Positions 54,132 through 63,844 are shown, numbered from the stretch's first letter. The stretch is 64,000 nucleotides of DNA from Bacteroidales bacterium (GCA_018401015.1 JAGYLP010000004.1:83307-147306), one strand, 5' to 3'. The notes: generated by a model from the letters alone, not told the origin. Numbers and translations: made by a program.

Positions 54132-56189
54132 ATGCAAAGTGGCAAAATTGGTGTTACCACCGAGAATATTTTTCCTATCATCAAGAAGTTCTTGTACTCC
54201 GACCATGAGATTTTTCTTCGTGAGTTGGTAAGTAATGCAGTAGATGCGACCCAAAAAATGAAAACCCTCAACTCCATTGGTGAACACCAAGGTGAGTTAG
54301 GCGACTTGACCGTTCGTGTTATTTTAGACAAAAAGAAAAAGACCCTCACTATTTCCGATGCCGGAATCGGCATGACGGCCGAGGAAGTGGATAAATACAT
54401 CAATCAGATTGCATTCTCGAGTGCTGAAGAATTTTTGGGTAAGTATAAAGATAAAGCCAATGCCATCATTGGACATTTTGGGTTAGGATTCTATTCGTCC
54501 TTTATGGTATCGGAGAAAGTTGAGATCATTACCCGCTCTTACAAAGAAGGTGCGCCAGCCGTTCAGTGGTCGTGCGATGGAAGTCCTGAATACCAGCTAG
54601 ATGAAGTAACAAAAGAAAAACGCGGAACCGATATCGTTTTACACATTGATAAAGAATCGGAAGAATTCCTCGAGGAGCACCGAATCAATGAATTACTCAC
54701 CAAGTATTGCAAGTTTCTACCCGTCGAAATTGCTTTTGGAAAAGAAACTGAATGGAAAGATGGCAAAGAAGTAGAGACAGGCAAAGACCGTATTATTAAT
54801 GAAACCAAACCAGCTTGGGTAAAAAAACCAAATGATTTAAAAGACGAAGATTATAAATCGTTCTACAAAAATCTATATCCCCTGGTTTTCGACGATCCAC
54901 TGTTTTGGATTCACTTAAATGTGGATCATCCATTTCGTTTAACGGGAATTTTATATTTCCCTAAGATTAAAAACAACCTGGAGATTCAGCGGAATAAAAT
55001 TCAGCTATATAGCAATCAAGTATTCGTTACCGATTCAGTAGAAGGAATTGTTCCTGAATTCCTTACACTGCTGCATGGTGTAATAGATTCGCCCGATATT
55101 CCCTTGAATGTTTCTCGCAGCTATTTACAAAGCGATAGCAACGTAAAAAAGATTTCAGGTCACATTACGAAGAAAGTTGCCGACCGTTTGCTGGAAATTT
55201 TCAATAAGAGCCGCGAAGAGTTTGAAAAGAAATGGGACGACTTAAAGATTTTCATTCAATACGGAATGCTTACCGACGAAAAATTCTATGAACGAGCACA
55301 GAAATTCTGCTTGGTTAAGAATACCGAAGGCAAGTATTTTACGCTGGATGAATATCAGGAGTTGATTAAAGAAAATCAAACGGACAAAAACAAGAAGAAG
55401 GTTGTTATCTACACCAACGATGAGAAAGCTCAATACAGCTACATCACCGAAGCCAAGGCAAAAGCCTACGATGTGCTGGTAATGGACGGTCAGTTAGATG
55501 CACACTTCATCAATCATTTGGAGCAGAAGCTCGATTCAGTTTCGTTTGTGCGCGTTGATGCAGAGGTAGTTGATAAACTAATTGAAAAAGACGATGTTTT
55601 AGTCTGCTCTTTACCCGCCGAGGAACAAGATGAGCTAAATCCTGTGTTCCAAAGTCATTTACCTTCGGGGAAAGTGAATTTCCACGTTTCGTTTGAAGAT
55701 TTATCGGAAACATCCTCCCCAATGATCATCACTCAGAATGAATTCATGCGTCGCATGAAAGATATGTCGGCCATAAGCGGGGGTTCAGCTAGTTTTTATG
55801 GTGATTTGCCCGATAGTTTCACCTTAGTTGTAAACACCAAACATCCTTTAATCAATCGCATTATTGAGGATAAAAACCAACAGCTCAACGACTCACTTTC
55901 CCAGTTGAGAGCCGAAATTGCTTCTAAGGAAACGGAGAAAGGGAGTCTGGAAAAATTAAGAGAGGGGAAAAAAGAAGAAGAAATCGATCAAGCTGAAAAG
56001 GATAAAATGGAAGAAGTTAATCAAGCCATTGAAGCCTTAAAGAACAAAAAGGCCGACGAGCTCAAAGCATTTGCTAAAGAGCACGATTTGAGCAAACAGC
56101 TTATCGATTTGGCTTTACTCGCGAACAACATGTTGGAAGGTGAAGATTTAAATCGCTTTGTTAAGCGCAGCCTCGATCTGATAAAATAA
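54132..56189 (+). CDS. htpG: molecular chaperone HtpG (Hsp90)
   Basis: Hsp90 of bacteria. The 685-aa protein has the GHKL ATPase domain (~1-220) with FLRELVSNAVDA, DAGIGMT and GHFGLGFYSSFMV, a middle domain with NVSRSYLQSDSNVKKI, and a C-terminal dimer domain. The middle to C-terminal part has Bacteroidota-type spacing, including a coiled, charged tail (REGKKEEEIDQAEKDKMEEVN). It is followed by a clear terminator. No CIRCE or sigma-32-like element was recognised. Confidence 0.95.
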   Translation: MQSGKIGVTTENIFPIIKKFLYSDHEIFLRELVSNAVDATQKMKTLNSIGEHQGELGDLTVRVILDKKKKTLTISDAGIGMTAEEVDKYINQIAFSSAEEFLGKYKDKANAIIGHFGLGFYSSFMVSEKVEIITRSYKEGAPAVQWSCDGSPEYQLDEVTKEKRGTDIVLHIDKESEEFLEEHRINELLTKYCKFLPVEIAFGKETEWKDGKEVETGKDRIINETKPAWVKKPNDLKDEDYKSFYKNLYPLVFDDPLFWIHLNVDHPFRLTGILYFPKIKNNLEIQRNKIQLYSNQVFVTDSVEGIVPEFLTLLHGVIDSPDIPLNVSRSYLQSDSNVKKISGHITKKVADRLLEIFNKSREEFEKKWDDLKIFIQYGMLTDEKFYERAQKFCLVKNTEGKYFTLDEYQELIKENQTDKNKKKVVIYTNDEKAQYSYITEAKAKAYDVLVMDGQLDAHFINHLEQKLDSVSFVRVDAEVVDKLIEKDDVLVCSLPAEEQDELNPVFQSHLPSGKVNFHVSFEDLSETSSPMIITQNEFMRRMKDMSAISGGSASFYGDLPDSFTLVVNTKHPLINRIIEDKNQQLNDSLSQLRAEIASKETEKGSLEKLREGKKEEEIDQAEKDKMEEVNQAIEALKNKKADELKAFAKEHDLSKQLIDLALLANNMLEGEDLNRFVKRSLDLIK

Positions 56190-56210
56190 TTACTTGTTTA
56201 TTTTACTTTT

Positions 56211-56247
56211 AAAAACGCTCCCCGCTTTGTCGGAAGGAGCGTTTTTT
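56211..56247 (+). terminator. terminator after htpG
   Basis: AAAAACGCTCC (56211-56221) pairs with GGAGCGTTTTT (56236-56246) and continues in T. The stem is perfect and the loop is 14 nt. Confidence 0.88.
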
Positions 56248-56410
56248 ATTTGACCAACTGCGCTTTTTTTATGCTTTTCAGAATCGTAATTTTGAACTTA
56301 ATACGACGGAACTATTGCGAGCCTGAATAAGTGTTCAATAAGACCCACAAATAATCCGTTTAAAAACTGAGAATGCTTATTTCTACTGACCATTTATAAA
56401 GATTTAACCC

Positions 56411-57193
56411 ATGAAAAACCACTTCTGGCTTCTGATGATGCTATTTTTTTTCGCGGCCTCCATGATTCACCTTTCGGTCCTTTCGAAAGATCAGCCTAAT
56501 CCTAGTGAAACTAATTTGAGAGGATTAAGAGCCAAAAGCCTGGAAGCAAGGAATCCGGAATTCTTTCCTCGGGGCCATGTTGCTTATGGGCAGCCTTCCT
56601 TCCATCTTATCGGATCGGGCGGAATTGGACTAGCCTGGGTCAAAGACGGAAGTGATGAATTGAAATCAATTGTTCATTTTCAAAGCGGGCTGGAATTTCT
56701 CTATCCGCTCGCCCCAAATTTCAGCCTACGTTCGGGAATAAACCTGATTCAAAAAGGCTATCGGGTAGCTTATGAAGAAGATGACCTGAATAGTTTAACG
56801 TATCAGAATCACTTTTACTACTTGAGTGTGCCCTTGTTAGCCCACGTTTATTTCGGCAATCATTGGCAAGGTTTTTTTCATGGAGGAACGGAGCTTTCCT
56901 ATTTTGCAGGAGGGACTCAACAAGGTGAGAGCAAACTCAATGGAGAAGTAAGCCAAATTGATCAAAACTTAGGAGAAGGGATTAAATCCATGGATATTGG
57001 ATGGCGACTGGGCGGAGGATTGAGCATTCCTCTCAAGGAAGTAAAACGCGGCATTTCTTACCGAATGATGGTTCAATTGGATTATCGTTCCAGTTGGACT
57101 CGCTTTTTTGAGCCGGTTGGCGATGCAGTGGATATTCCTCTAAAACATGCCGGAGTCAGTCTCAGCGTAGGGATAGAATTCGTGTTACCCTAG
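56411..57193 (+). CDS. exported outer-membrane beta-barrel protein (PorT-like family)
   Basis: This is a 260-aa protein with a signal-like N-terminus (~5-25) and an eight-stranded-barrel style sequence (for example FSLRSGINLIQKGYRVAYEED, YYLSVPLLAHVYFGNHWQGFFHGGTELSYFAGG and MMVQLDYRSSWTRFFEPVGD), ending in FVLP. The YLSVPLLA-YFG pattern is the hallmark of the OMP_b-brl_2/PorT-like family of Bacteroidota. The function is unknown. It follows htpG but is separated by a terminator. Confidence 0.75.
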   Translation: MKNHFWLLMMLFFFAASMIHLSVLSKDQPNPSETNLRGLRAKSLEARNPEFFPRGHVAYGQPSFHLIGSGGIGLAWVKDGSDELKSIVHFQSGLEFLYPLAPNFSLRSGINLIQKGYRVAYEEDDLNSLTYQNHFYYLSVPLLAHVYFGNHWQGFFHGGTELSYFAGGTQQGESKLNGEVSQIDQNLGEGIKSMDIGWRLGGGLSIPLKEVKRGISYRMMVQLDYRSSWTRFFEPVGDAVDIPLKHAGVSLSVGIEFVLP

Positions 57194-57213
57194 GTGAATC
57201 AGTATTAACTTCT

Positions 57214-57726
57214 CTAGAACAACAAGCGAAGCTCCTTCTTAATCAACCCAATAGCATACTTAGTTGATTTCACATCGTTGGTAACATGCAGGCCACCCAG
57301 TAAGGCTTTACTTAATTCCATGGCCGGAGCATCGGGTTTCAATTCAATAACCGTAGTATTAATTTCCTTCACCAATAATTCTTTAGCTTCGGTAATTTTT
57401 GTCCAAAGTTCGGAGCTAACATACACCTGCTGAGCAATATTATGGTCGAATTCCTGGCGAATGGACGACAGCAATTCAACCTGTAGTTGCTTAACCGACA
57501 TTCCGGGATGCTGAATTCGAATGAGCAGATTCTCTAAGGATATTCGTTCCAGCAGCAAAACCAAACGCTCGTAGGCTTGTAAACGAAGCGGCAGCACTTG
57601 TTCCGAGTTTTTCATTCTGATTTCCTGCTGACGTTTTTTATCCTCGTTTCTAAAAAACAGCGCGGTTATTAAAATGCTTGAGAGAAAGACCAGTATTGCC
57701 GGAATGATGTATGCGTATGTGCTCAT
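57214..57726 (-). CDS. membrane-anchored protein of unknown function (DUF7935-like)
   Basis: This is a 170-aa protein with one N-terminal membrane helix (~5-25), then a soluble helical region (LPLRLQAYERLVLLLERISLENLLIRI...). The motif LRLQAYERL...LERI resembles a Bacteroidota family that I recall as DUF7935. The function is unknown. It is divergent from the aminotransferase gene at 57961. Confidence 0.65.
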   Translation of the reverse strand: MSTYAYIIPAILVFLSSILITALFFRNEDKKRQQEIRMKNSEQVLPLRLQAYERLVLLLERISLENLLIRIQHPGMSVKQLQVELLSSIRQEFDHNIAQQVYVSSELWTKITEAKELLVKEINTTVIELKPDAPAMELSKALLGGLHVTNDVKSTKYAIGLIKKELRLLF

Positions 57727-57920
57727 GAGAAAAAATTGAAGTTTACCGGGCTAAAATAATAAAATGGGAAGCATCCGTTCTTTTGAACCGGAATAAAAAT
57801 CAGGCCTTTCCCATCCGACTCCATTCGCTTAACAGGACACGGTTCATTGTTCAACATCGGTTTTATGGTTTGAAATCCCTGTTGTACAATATAACCGCAT
57901 TTTAATCGGCGGGGAATATG

Positions 57921-57928
57921 TAAATTTG
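57921..57928 (+). promoter_or_regulatory. aminotransferase promoter -7 box
   Basis: TAAATTTG is a perfect match to TAnnTTTG, 33 bp before the ATG at 57961. The -33 is only TTTA-like (about 57901-57904). Confidence 0.45.
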
Positions 57929-57960
57929 AATACTTTTTCAATCATTTAAGTATTTTGGGG

Positions 57961-59154
57961 ATGACTAGAATTGCTAATCGAATTTTAAATTTGGCCGATT
58001 CGCAGACCTTGGCAATGGCCGAATTAAGTCGCGAATTAAAAGCAAAAGGGATCGACATTATTAGTTTGAGCATTGGCGAACCAGACTTTAATACGCCCGA
58101 TGCAGCAAAGGAAGCCGGTAAACGAGCGATCGATAATAACTTCTCGCACTATACTCCTGTAAGTGGTTACGAAGATTTAAAAAGAGCCATTGCTGATAAG
58201 CTTCAGAAGGAGAATCAGTTGGAATATACTACCAAGGAGATTATTGTTTCCAATGGAGCCAAACAATCCCTGGCTAATGCCTTGTTGTCGTTGGTAAATC
58301 CGGGCGACGAAGTGATTATCCCCGCGCCTTATTGGGTTAGTTACCTGGAATTGGTAAAACTGGCCGAAGGGATTCCGGTTATAGTAGAAGGAAGTTACGA
58401 GAACGACTATAAGATTCGCCCGGAAGATTTAGAAGCTGCCATTAGTGAAAAGACCGTGGCTATTTTGTTCAATTCACCGAGTAACCCGACGGGTAGCATC
58501 TACAGCCAATCGGAAATGAAAGCTCTCGCTGAAGTTCTTTACAAGCATCCGCAGGTTTTTGTTATTTCCGATGAAATTTATGAGCACATCAATTTCATGG
58601 GAGAGCATATCAGTATGGCTAATTTACCGGGCATGAAAGAACGGACAGCCGTTATCAATGGTGTATCGAAAGGTTACGCCATGACAGGTTGGCGAATTGG
58701 TTATATGGCTGCTCCGCTTTGGTTGACAAAAGCTTGCGATAAACTTCAGGGGCAAATGACCTCGGGTGCTTCATCCATTTCGCAGAAGGCCGCACTGGCC
58801 GCTTTGCAACAGTGCAAAGAGGATAGCATTCGTATGAACAACATCTTCGAAAAACGTTGTCAATTGGTTTATGAGCGATTGGTTCAAATACCCGGGTTTG
58901 AGGTAAAGAAACCGGGTGGTGCTTTCTATTTATTCCCCAAGATCGATTCCTTTTTTGGAAAGAAATACGATAAGTGGCATATCCAAAACGACATGGATTT
59001 TAGTATGTTTTTGCTCGACCAGGCACATGTTGGAGTGGTAGCCGGATCGGCCTTTGGTGCCGATCAGTGCATTCGAATCTCCTATGCTACCTCGGAGGAG
59101 GATTTAATCGAAGCCCTGAACCGAATTGAGCAAGCGGTAATGAAATTGCAATAA
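57961..59154 (+). CDS. class I/II aspartate-type aminotransferase
   Basis: This is a 397-aa PLP-dependent aminotransferase. The start ATG 57961 (MTRIANRILNLADSQTLAMAEL) is preferred over TTG at 57955. SLSIGEPDFNTPDAAKEA, NSPSNPTGSIYS, the PLP lysine K237 (GVSKGYAMTGWRIGYMAAP) and the C-terminal RISYATS Arg are present. These are typical of the aspartate aminotransferase Ib family that acts on aspartate, and sometimes prephenate. The stop is 2 bp from the convergent SDR gene. Confidence 0.9.
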   Translation: MTRIANRILNLADSQTLAMAELSRELKAKGIDIISLSIGEPDFNTPDAAKEAGKRAIDNNFSHYTPVSGYEDLKRAIADKLQKENQLEYTTKEIIVSNGAKQSLANALLSLVNPGDEVIIPAPYWVSYLELVKLAEGIPVIVEGSYENDYKIRPEDLEAAISEKTVAILFNSPSNPTGSIYSQSEMKALAEVLYKHPQVFVISDEIYEHINFMGEHISMANLPGMKERTAVINGVSKGYAMTGWRIGYMAAPLWLTKACDKLQGQMTSGASSISQKAALAALQQCKEDSIRMNNIFEKRCQLVYERLVQIPGFEVKKPGGAFYLFPKIDSFFGKKYDKWHIQNDMDFSMFLLDQAHVGVVAGSAFGADQCIRISYATSEEDLIEALNRIEQAVMKLQ

Positions 59155-59156
59155 CT

Positions 59157-59864
59157 TTAGACGGATAGCCCACTCAAAGGCAATACTTTTCCATTAAATA
59201 TTCGATGGCCATTCAGCAAGAAATCGGCTACAAATGCTGCCATTTCTTCGGGCTTGTTACTCGCTTGATAGCCAGGGAAAGCCTCGGCGAGCATTTCGGT
59301 TTGAACCGAACCAAGCGCTAAACAATTAAAGCGAAGATTCGAGCTCTTATACTCCTCGGCTAAACATTCGGTCAAGGATGCCAACGCTGCTTTACTCGCA
59401 CTGTAGTGAGCAAGTCCCGGGAACTTAGCACTACCCTGAAATCCTCCCATGCTGCCGATATTAATGATATGTGCCTCGGCATCGTTCCTGAAATGAGGAA
59501 TCAGCAGTTTGATTAAGCGGGAAGGGGCATGATAATTCACTTCAAAAATTTTTCTTATCAGTTCCTCATCAGCCTCTTCGAACAAAGACTTTCCTAAAAA
59601 CCCGGCATTATTGACCAAACCATCTAAAGGCCCCCATTCACGAAGTTTTGTCTCAAAGGAATCGCATTGTTCCTTTCGCTGGAGTTCTTCCAAATCAAGT
59701 ACCCAATAATCGGCACCCGTTTCGCTTTTTAGTGTCATTAGAGCCTTTTCGTTCCTGGCAACGGCCAGAACCCGATGTCCCTGCTGCGTTAAATGCCTGG
59801 TTAACGCAGCACCCAATCCGCGGGAAGCGCCTGTTATTAGATAGTTTTTCATAGTTGCTTTCAA
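59157..59864 (-). CDS. short-chain dehydrogenase/reductase
   Basis: This is a 235-aa SDR with the nucleotide-binding motif TGASRGLG (~residues 10-17), NNAGFLG, the active-site YSASKAAL (YX3K) and the Asn/Ser context of classical SDRs. The substrate is unknown. A Met at codon 5 is an alternative start (59852). A possible regulatory repeat lies about 70-100 bp upstream of the start. Confidence 0.88.
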   Translation of the reverse strand: MKATMKNYLITGASRGLGAALTRHLTQQGHRVLAVARNEKALMTLKSETGADYWVLDLEELQRKEQCDSFETKLREWGPLDGLVNNAGFLGKSLFEEADEELIRKIFEVNYHAPSRLIKLLIPHFRNDAEAHIINIGSMGGFQGSAKFPGLAHYSASKAALASLTECLAEEYKSSNLRFNCLALGSVQTEMLAEAFPGYQASNKPEEMAAFVADFLLNGHRIFNGKVLPLSGLSV

Positions 59865-59930
59865 TTAATACTCATTTAGATTTCTGGAACGAACAACTTG
59901 CTACGCTGCATTATGTTCAATCCTGTTTTG

Positions 59931-59967
59931 TACCTACGATCAAAAGGGATGATACCTACTATCAAAA
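59931..59967. repeat. direct repeat upstream of the SDR gene
   Basis: TACCTACGATCAAAA (59931-59945) and TACCTACTATCAAAA (59953-59967) match in 14 of 15 bases with a 22-bp period, two helical turns apart. They sit 67-103 bp upstream of the SDR start and could bind a regulator side by side on one DNA face. Confidence 0.5.
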
Positions 59968-60154
59968 CGAGGACAGCCACTTATTAATGAGCACTTGGAG
60001 CCCTTGATGCCCAACAAGTGCAGCTCAGCCACGATCTTCGAGCTCCAGCTATCCAGTCGAAGTGAATGAGTAGTTGGTTTCGCTCGAAAACTTGTAAAGT
60101 AATTGGCTCGGTTAAAAATCAACCAATTTAGATCTCGTTTTTATAAAAACCTCC

Positions 60155-60198
60155 GGATAAAAAATCGGTTCGAAAGGAAGCCCCATCGAACCGATTTT
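60155..60198 (-). terminator. terminator after the rubrerythrin-like gene
   Basis: A perfect 13-bp stem (AAAATCGGTTCGA 60161-60173, TCGAACCGATTTT 60186-60198) encloses a 12-nt loop. Read on the minus strand it is followed by a T tract, so it ends the minus-strand transcript. Confidence 0.9.
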
Positions 60199-60215
60199 AC
60201 AAGAAGGTAGATTTT

Positions 60216-60716
60216 TTAGAATGGCCAGAAATTATTATCGAACCAAACTTTCTCTTTCAATTCTTTGTCGATATCGTTTAACAATTTGTGATGCCCTTTT
60301 TCCCAGTCGGCAAGGAATTGATAAAAGTGCTTTTCCTCCGGGTCGGTAGCCGTTTCGGCACGTTCGGAGTAAACAGCCACTGCGCGTGTTTCGAAATCGA
60401 TAGCCGCCGAGATGGCAGCCGCTTCGAAACTGGCAGCTGTAATTTGCTTTTTCACTTTTTCGGAAAGGATTTGCTCCGTGGTAGAATCTTCATCTTTAGG
60501 AGCATGAGTTTCTTTAAACTTTTGATGCGAAGTGTAATGAGCAAATTGTTCGGTTAAGAAACGAATATGATCATCTTCCTCATCGGCCATTAGTTGAAAG
60601 AATTTTTTTACATCCGGGTCATCGGCTTTATCGGCCACGCTCGAATAAAATGCTTTTCCTCTTCGTTCCAGCAATATGGCTGTTTTGAGGATTTCCATGC
60701 TTTTGTTTTCGTCCAT
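60216..60716 (-). CDS. rubrerythrin/ferritin-like diiron protein
   Basis: This is a 166-aa all-helical protein. The metal-binding helices are recognisable: ILLERRGKAFYSSVADKA, FQLMADEEDDHIRFLTEQF (EEXXH-type), AIDFETRAVAVYSERAE, and LADWEKGHHKLLNDI. This is the ferritin-like/rubrerythrin fold that handles peroxide in anaerobes. No C-terminal rubredoxin CXXC pair is visible, so it lacks the electron-transfer domain of classical rubrerythrin. It is 43 bp downstream of etfA. Confidence 0.85.
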   Translation of the reverse strand: MDENKSMEILKTAILLERRGKAFYSSVADKADDPDVKKFFQLMADEEDDHIRFLTEQFAHYTSHQKFKETHAPKDEDSTTEQILSEKVKKQITAASFEAAAISAAIDFETRAVAVYSERAETATDPEEKHFYQFLADWEKGHHKLLNDIDKELKEKVWFDNNFWPF

Positions 60717-60759
60717 CGTTCGTTGATTTTAGTTCTGCGGTGGGATTCACGCAAAAGGA

Positions 60760-61719
60760 TTATTGTTTCAGTTCTTTGTATGCAACTATTAGCTGAGGGA
60801 TAAGCTTTTGAACATCGCCCACAATCCCGTAATCGGCGGCGGCGAAAATGGGTGCTTCCGGATCCTTGTTAATGGCTACAATCACTTTGGAGGAACTCAC
60901 ACCAGCCAAATGTTGTATAGCGCCGGAGATTCCAAGAGCAATATACAAGGTAGGCCCGATAATTTTACCGGTTTGTCCAACATGCTCATGATGCGGACGC
61001 CATCCCTCGTCGGAAACCGGACGGGAACAGGCAGTAGCGGCTCCCATTGCCTCCGCCAGTTCTTCGAGCGGACCCCAATTATCGGCCGATTTCATGCCCC
61101 GGCCACCGCTGACTACTATATCGGCCTCGGAAAGTAGTAATTTACCCGTTTGCTTATCGGCCTGAACTACCTTGGTTTTGGGAGTTGGAAGTGTAGGTTC
61201 AAAAGCTTCAAGCTGCACATTACCCGAACTTTCCTTTATTTCGAAGGAATTGGGAGAGAGTGTAAGCACCTTCAAATCGGAGTTAACTTTCACGTGCGCA
61301 AAAGCTTTTCCACTGTAGGCTCTTTTCTTTCCAATAAAAGGCTCATAGCTAATTGGTAAGCCCAGAATACCGGAAACTATTCCTGCGCGGTATTTAACCG
61401 AAACTCGCGGTGCAAGTGCTTTTCCGGTATTATTATCCGATAAAATGAGGTATTTGGGTTGAACGAGTTCGATGGCTGCAAAAAGAGCTTGAGCAAATAC
61501 TTCGTTATCGATTTGATTGGGAAGATTCTCGCCATTTAAAACACGGGTGGCACCATGGGCCGATAACCGAGCCCATTCTTCTTCCTTCACGTTTCCAATG
61601 CTCAGGGTAACTATATCCTGATTCGACGCTTCGCTTATTTTTTTGGCATACGACATCAATTCCAATTGATTTTTCTTGAACTGACCATCGCGGTTTTCTA
61701 TGTAAACAAGTACAGACAT
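60760..61719 (-). CDS. etfA: electron-transfer flavoprotein alpha subunit
   Basis: EtfA (319 aa) carries FAD and passes electrons from acyl-CoA dehydrogenases. The C-terminal FAD motif YIALGISGAIQHLAGVSSSKVIVAINKDPEAPIFAAADYGIVGD is complete, and VSGGRGMKSADNWGPLEELAEAMGAATACSRPVSDEGW is the hallmark loop. Whether this EtfAB is of the electron-bifurcating type cannot be decided by eye. It follows etfB by 17 bp. Confidence 0.93.
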   Translation of the reverse strand: MSVLVYIENRDGQFKKNQLELMSYAKKISEASNQDIVTLSIGNVKEEEWARLSAHGATRVLNGENLPNQIDNEVFAQALFAAIELVQPKYLILSDNNTGKALAPRVSVKYRAGIVSGILGLPISYEPFIGKKRAYSGKAFAHVKVNSDLKVLTLSPNSFEIKESSGNVQLEAFEPTLPTPKTKVVQADKQTGKLLLSEADIVVSGGRGMKSADNWGPLEELAEAMGAATACSRPVSDEGWRPHHEHVGQTGKIIGPTLYIALGISGAIQHLAGVSSSKVIVAINKDPEAPIFAAADYGIVGDVQKLIPQLIVAYKELKQ

Positions 61720-61736
61720 TGCTTTTCTTTTAGAGG

Positions 61737-62486
61737 TTAGATAACTTTTGCTTCTTCGTGTAGGAGGCGAATGAGTTCTTTCGCATTATCTTCCGGAATC
61801 ATTTTGCAAGCTGATTTAGCTTCGGGGAGTTCTAATTCGATCCATTCGCTTAGCGGTTCAACGGCCACCGGCTCGACTACTTTAAGTGGTTTGCTGCGAG
61901 CCATCATGATACCTCGCATAGCGGGAATTCTAGGTTCTAAGGCAATTCCTTTTTGTACACTTAAGATTGCAGGAAGGGGGCATTCCAATTGTTCCGTTCC
62001 TCCTTCTACTTCTCGCTTAATGGTGAGTCCTGAGGAGGATAATTCGAGCGAGGAAACCGACGAAGCGGATGCAAACCCGAGTAATTCAGCCAACATGGCT
62101 CCTACTCCTGAGCTATTGAAATCGCTCGATTCGATTCCTAAGAGAACTAAATCGGGGTTTTCTTGCTTCACTACCTCGGCTAATTGAACTGCGACCGAAT
62201 AGGAATCGGCCGGAACCAGGTTTACCCGAATTGCTTCGTTTGCTCCAACGGCCAGTGCTTTTCTGAGGGTTGGTTCGACCGAAGCATCGCCTACACTCAC
62301 CACCGAAATGGATTGGATGCTTCCGGCGTTTTGCTCGGACAACTCCATGGCACGGGTTAAAGCAAGTTCATCCCAGGGATTGATAATCCATTGCACCCCA
62401 TTGGTTTCAACAGATTTTTTGTCGCCCGCCAATTTAATTCGCGTAGTGGTATCGGGGACATTACTGATACAAACAAGTATTTTCAT
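61737..62486 (-). CDS. etfB: electron-transfer flavoprotein beta subunit
   Basis: EtfB (249 aa from the ATG at 62486, MKILVCISNVPDTTTRI) binds AMP or FAD and pairs with EtfA. A 22-residue extension to 62552 is discarded because it is not family-like and hides the normal MKILVC start. The INPWDELALTRAMEL segment is characteristic. The gene is downstream of an acyl-CoA dehydrogenase and upstream of etfA on the same strand. Confidence 0.93.
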   Translation of the reverse strand: MKILVCISNVPDTTTRIKLAGDKKSVETNGVQWIINPWDELALTRAMELSEQNAGSIQSISVVSVGDASVEPTLRKALAVGANEAIRVNLVPADSYSVAVQLAEVVKQENPDLVLLGIESSDFNSSGVGAMLAELLGFASASSVSSLELSSSGLTIKREVEGGTEQLECPLPAILSVQKGIALEPRIPAMRGIMMARSKPLKVVEPVAVEPLSEWIELELPEAKSACKMIPEDNAKELIRLLHEEAKVI

Positions 62487-62613
62487 GAGTAATAGTTTTT
62501 TTTTGAGAGCATTTGTGGAAGCAAGTTGCACTCTTACTTGGAAGATGAACATGCACCTGGCAAATACTCGTTTCTACAATGAAATCAAATAAACACAGGA
62601 TTGTTTCCGAAGC

Positions 62614-63756
62614 TTAATCTTTTAACAATGATCGTGAGATGACAATTTTCTGAATCTCGGAAGTTCCTTCATAGATCTGTGTAAGTTTCGCTTCGCGCAT
62701 GAGTCGTTCAACGTGATACTCTTTCACGTAACCGTAACCTCCGTGGATTTGGACTGCCTCGGTAGTTACTTCCATGGCGATATCGGCAGCATATTGTTTG
62801 GCCATGGCAGAGGTAGTTCCATATTCCATTCCCTGATCCTTTAGCCATGCCGCTTTCAACACTAGGTTACGAGCATTTTCAACTTTAACGGCCATATCGG
62901 ACAACTTGAATGCGATGGCCTGATGGTTAGCTATTTCGGTTCCAAAAGCTTTTCGTTCTTTAGCATATTGAATAGAGCGTTCGAGTGCTCCACTCGCTAA
63001 TCCAAGCGCTTGTGCAGCAATTCCAATTCGGCCTCCTTCGAGCGTTTTCATGGCGAATTTAAATCCAAATCCATCCTCTCCAATCCGGTTCTCTTTGGGA
63101 ACTTTTACATCGGTAAACATCACTGAGTGCGTATCGGAGGAGCGCATTCCCATTTTATTCTCGTGCGGACCAACTGAAATTCCTTCGGCATGACGGTCAA
63201 CGATAAAGGCATTGATTCCTTTATGTCGCTTTTCCGGATGAGTTTGCGCAATTACCAGATAAGTGCCGGCTGTATAACCATTGGTAATCCAGTTCTTAGT
63301 ACCATTTAGTAAGTAATAATCACCTTTATCCTCGGCAGTAGTTCGTTGGCTTGTTGCATCGGAACCAGCTTCGGGTTCGGAAAGTAGAAAGGCTCCAATT
63401 TTTTCACCGCGTGCGAGTGGTTTCAAGAACTTCTCTTTTTGCTCCTCGGTACCATATTTCTCAATTCCATAACAAACCAAGGAATTATTTACCGACATGA
63501 TAACGGAAACCGATGCATCCACTTTTGAAATTTCTTCCATAGCCAACACATAAGAAATGGTATCCATTCCACCACCATCGTATTTCGGATCGACCAGCAT
63601 TCCCATAAAACCTAATTCGCTCAATGCTTTTACATGCTGGGTAGGATAAGTTGCTGTTTCGTCGCGCTCAATGACATCCTTAATCAGTTCTCGTTGGGCA
63701 TAGTCACGAGCTGCCTGACGAATCATTTCATGTTCTTCGGTTAATTGAAAATTCAT
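62614..63756 (-). CDS. acyl-CoA dehydrogenase, short-chain (butyryl-CoA) type
   Basis: This 380-aa FAD enzyme oxidises acyl-CoA or, working with EtfAB, reduces enoyl-CoA. Signatures are ADYAQ-like start [40 protein letters not shown], the FAD loop [21 protein letters not shown] and the catalytic Glu363 in IYEGTSEIQ. It is first in the acd-etfB-etfA transcript on the minus strand, with 127 bp before etfB. A butyrate or crotonyl-CoA link is a plausible inference. Confidence 0.93.
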   Translation of the reverse strand: MNFQLTEEHEMIRQAARDYAQRELIKDVIERDETATYPTQHVKALSELGFMGMLVDPKYDGGGMDTISYVLAMEEISKVDASVSVIMSVNNSLVCYGIEKYGTEEQKEKFLKPLARGEKIGAFLLSEPEAGSDATSQRTTAEDKGDYYLLNGTKNWITNGYTAGTYLVIAQTHPEKRHKGINAFIVDRHAEGISVGPHENKMGMRSSDTHSVMFTDVKVPKENRIGEDGFGFKFAMKTLEGGRIGIAAQALGLASGALERSIQYAKERKAFGTEIANHQAIAFKLSDMAVKVENARNLVLKAAWLKDQGMEYGTTSAMAKQYAADIAMEVTTEAVQIHGGYGYVKEYHVERLMREAKLTQIYEGTSEIQKIVISRSLLKD

Positions 63757-63844
63757 AGCTTTAGTTTTTATGTTTAATATTTATATAATCAAATGATAAT
63801 AAGCAACTTAACGCAGCTCCAATCAAAGAAGTCCCGAGGGATTA

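Larger units (their letters stand above)
59865..60215. other. 351-bp region between the SDR and rubrerythrin-like genes
   Basis: Both neighbours are on the minus strand, so this region holds the 3' end of the rubrerythrin-like gene and the 5' end of the SDR gene. It contains the terminator at 60161-60198 and a 22-bp-spaced direct repeat at 59931-59967. No RNA gene or convincing ORF was seen in the rest; a 60-codon minus frame here looks like noise. Confidence 0.6.

Noticed and set aside
57723-57941. 72-codon minus-strand frame overlapping the start of the 57214-57726 gene by 4 bp
   Set aside because: The overlap looks like translational coupling, but the sequence has no signal, domain or protein-like pattern and lies in a divergent promoter region that contains the perfect -7 box for the aminotransferase.
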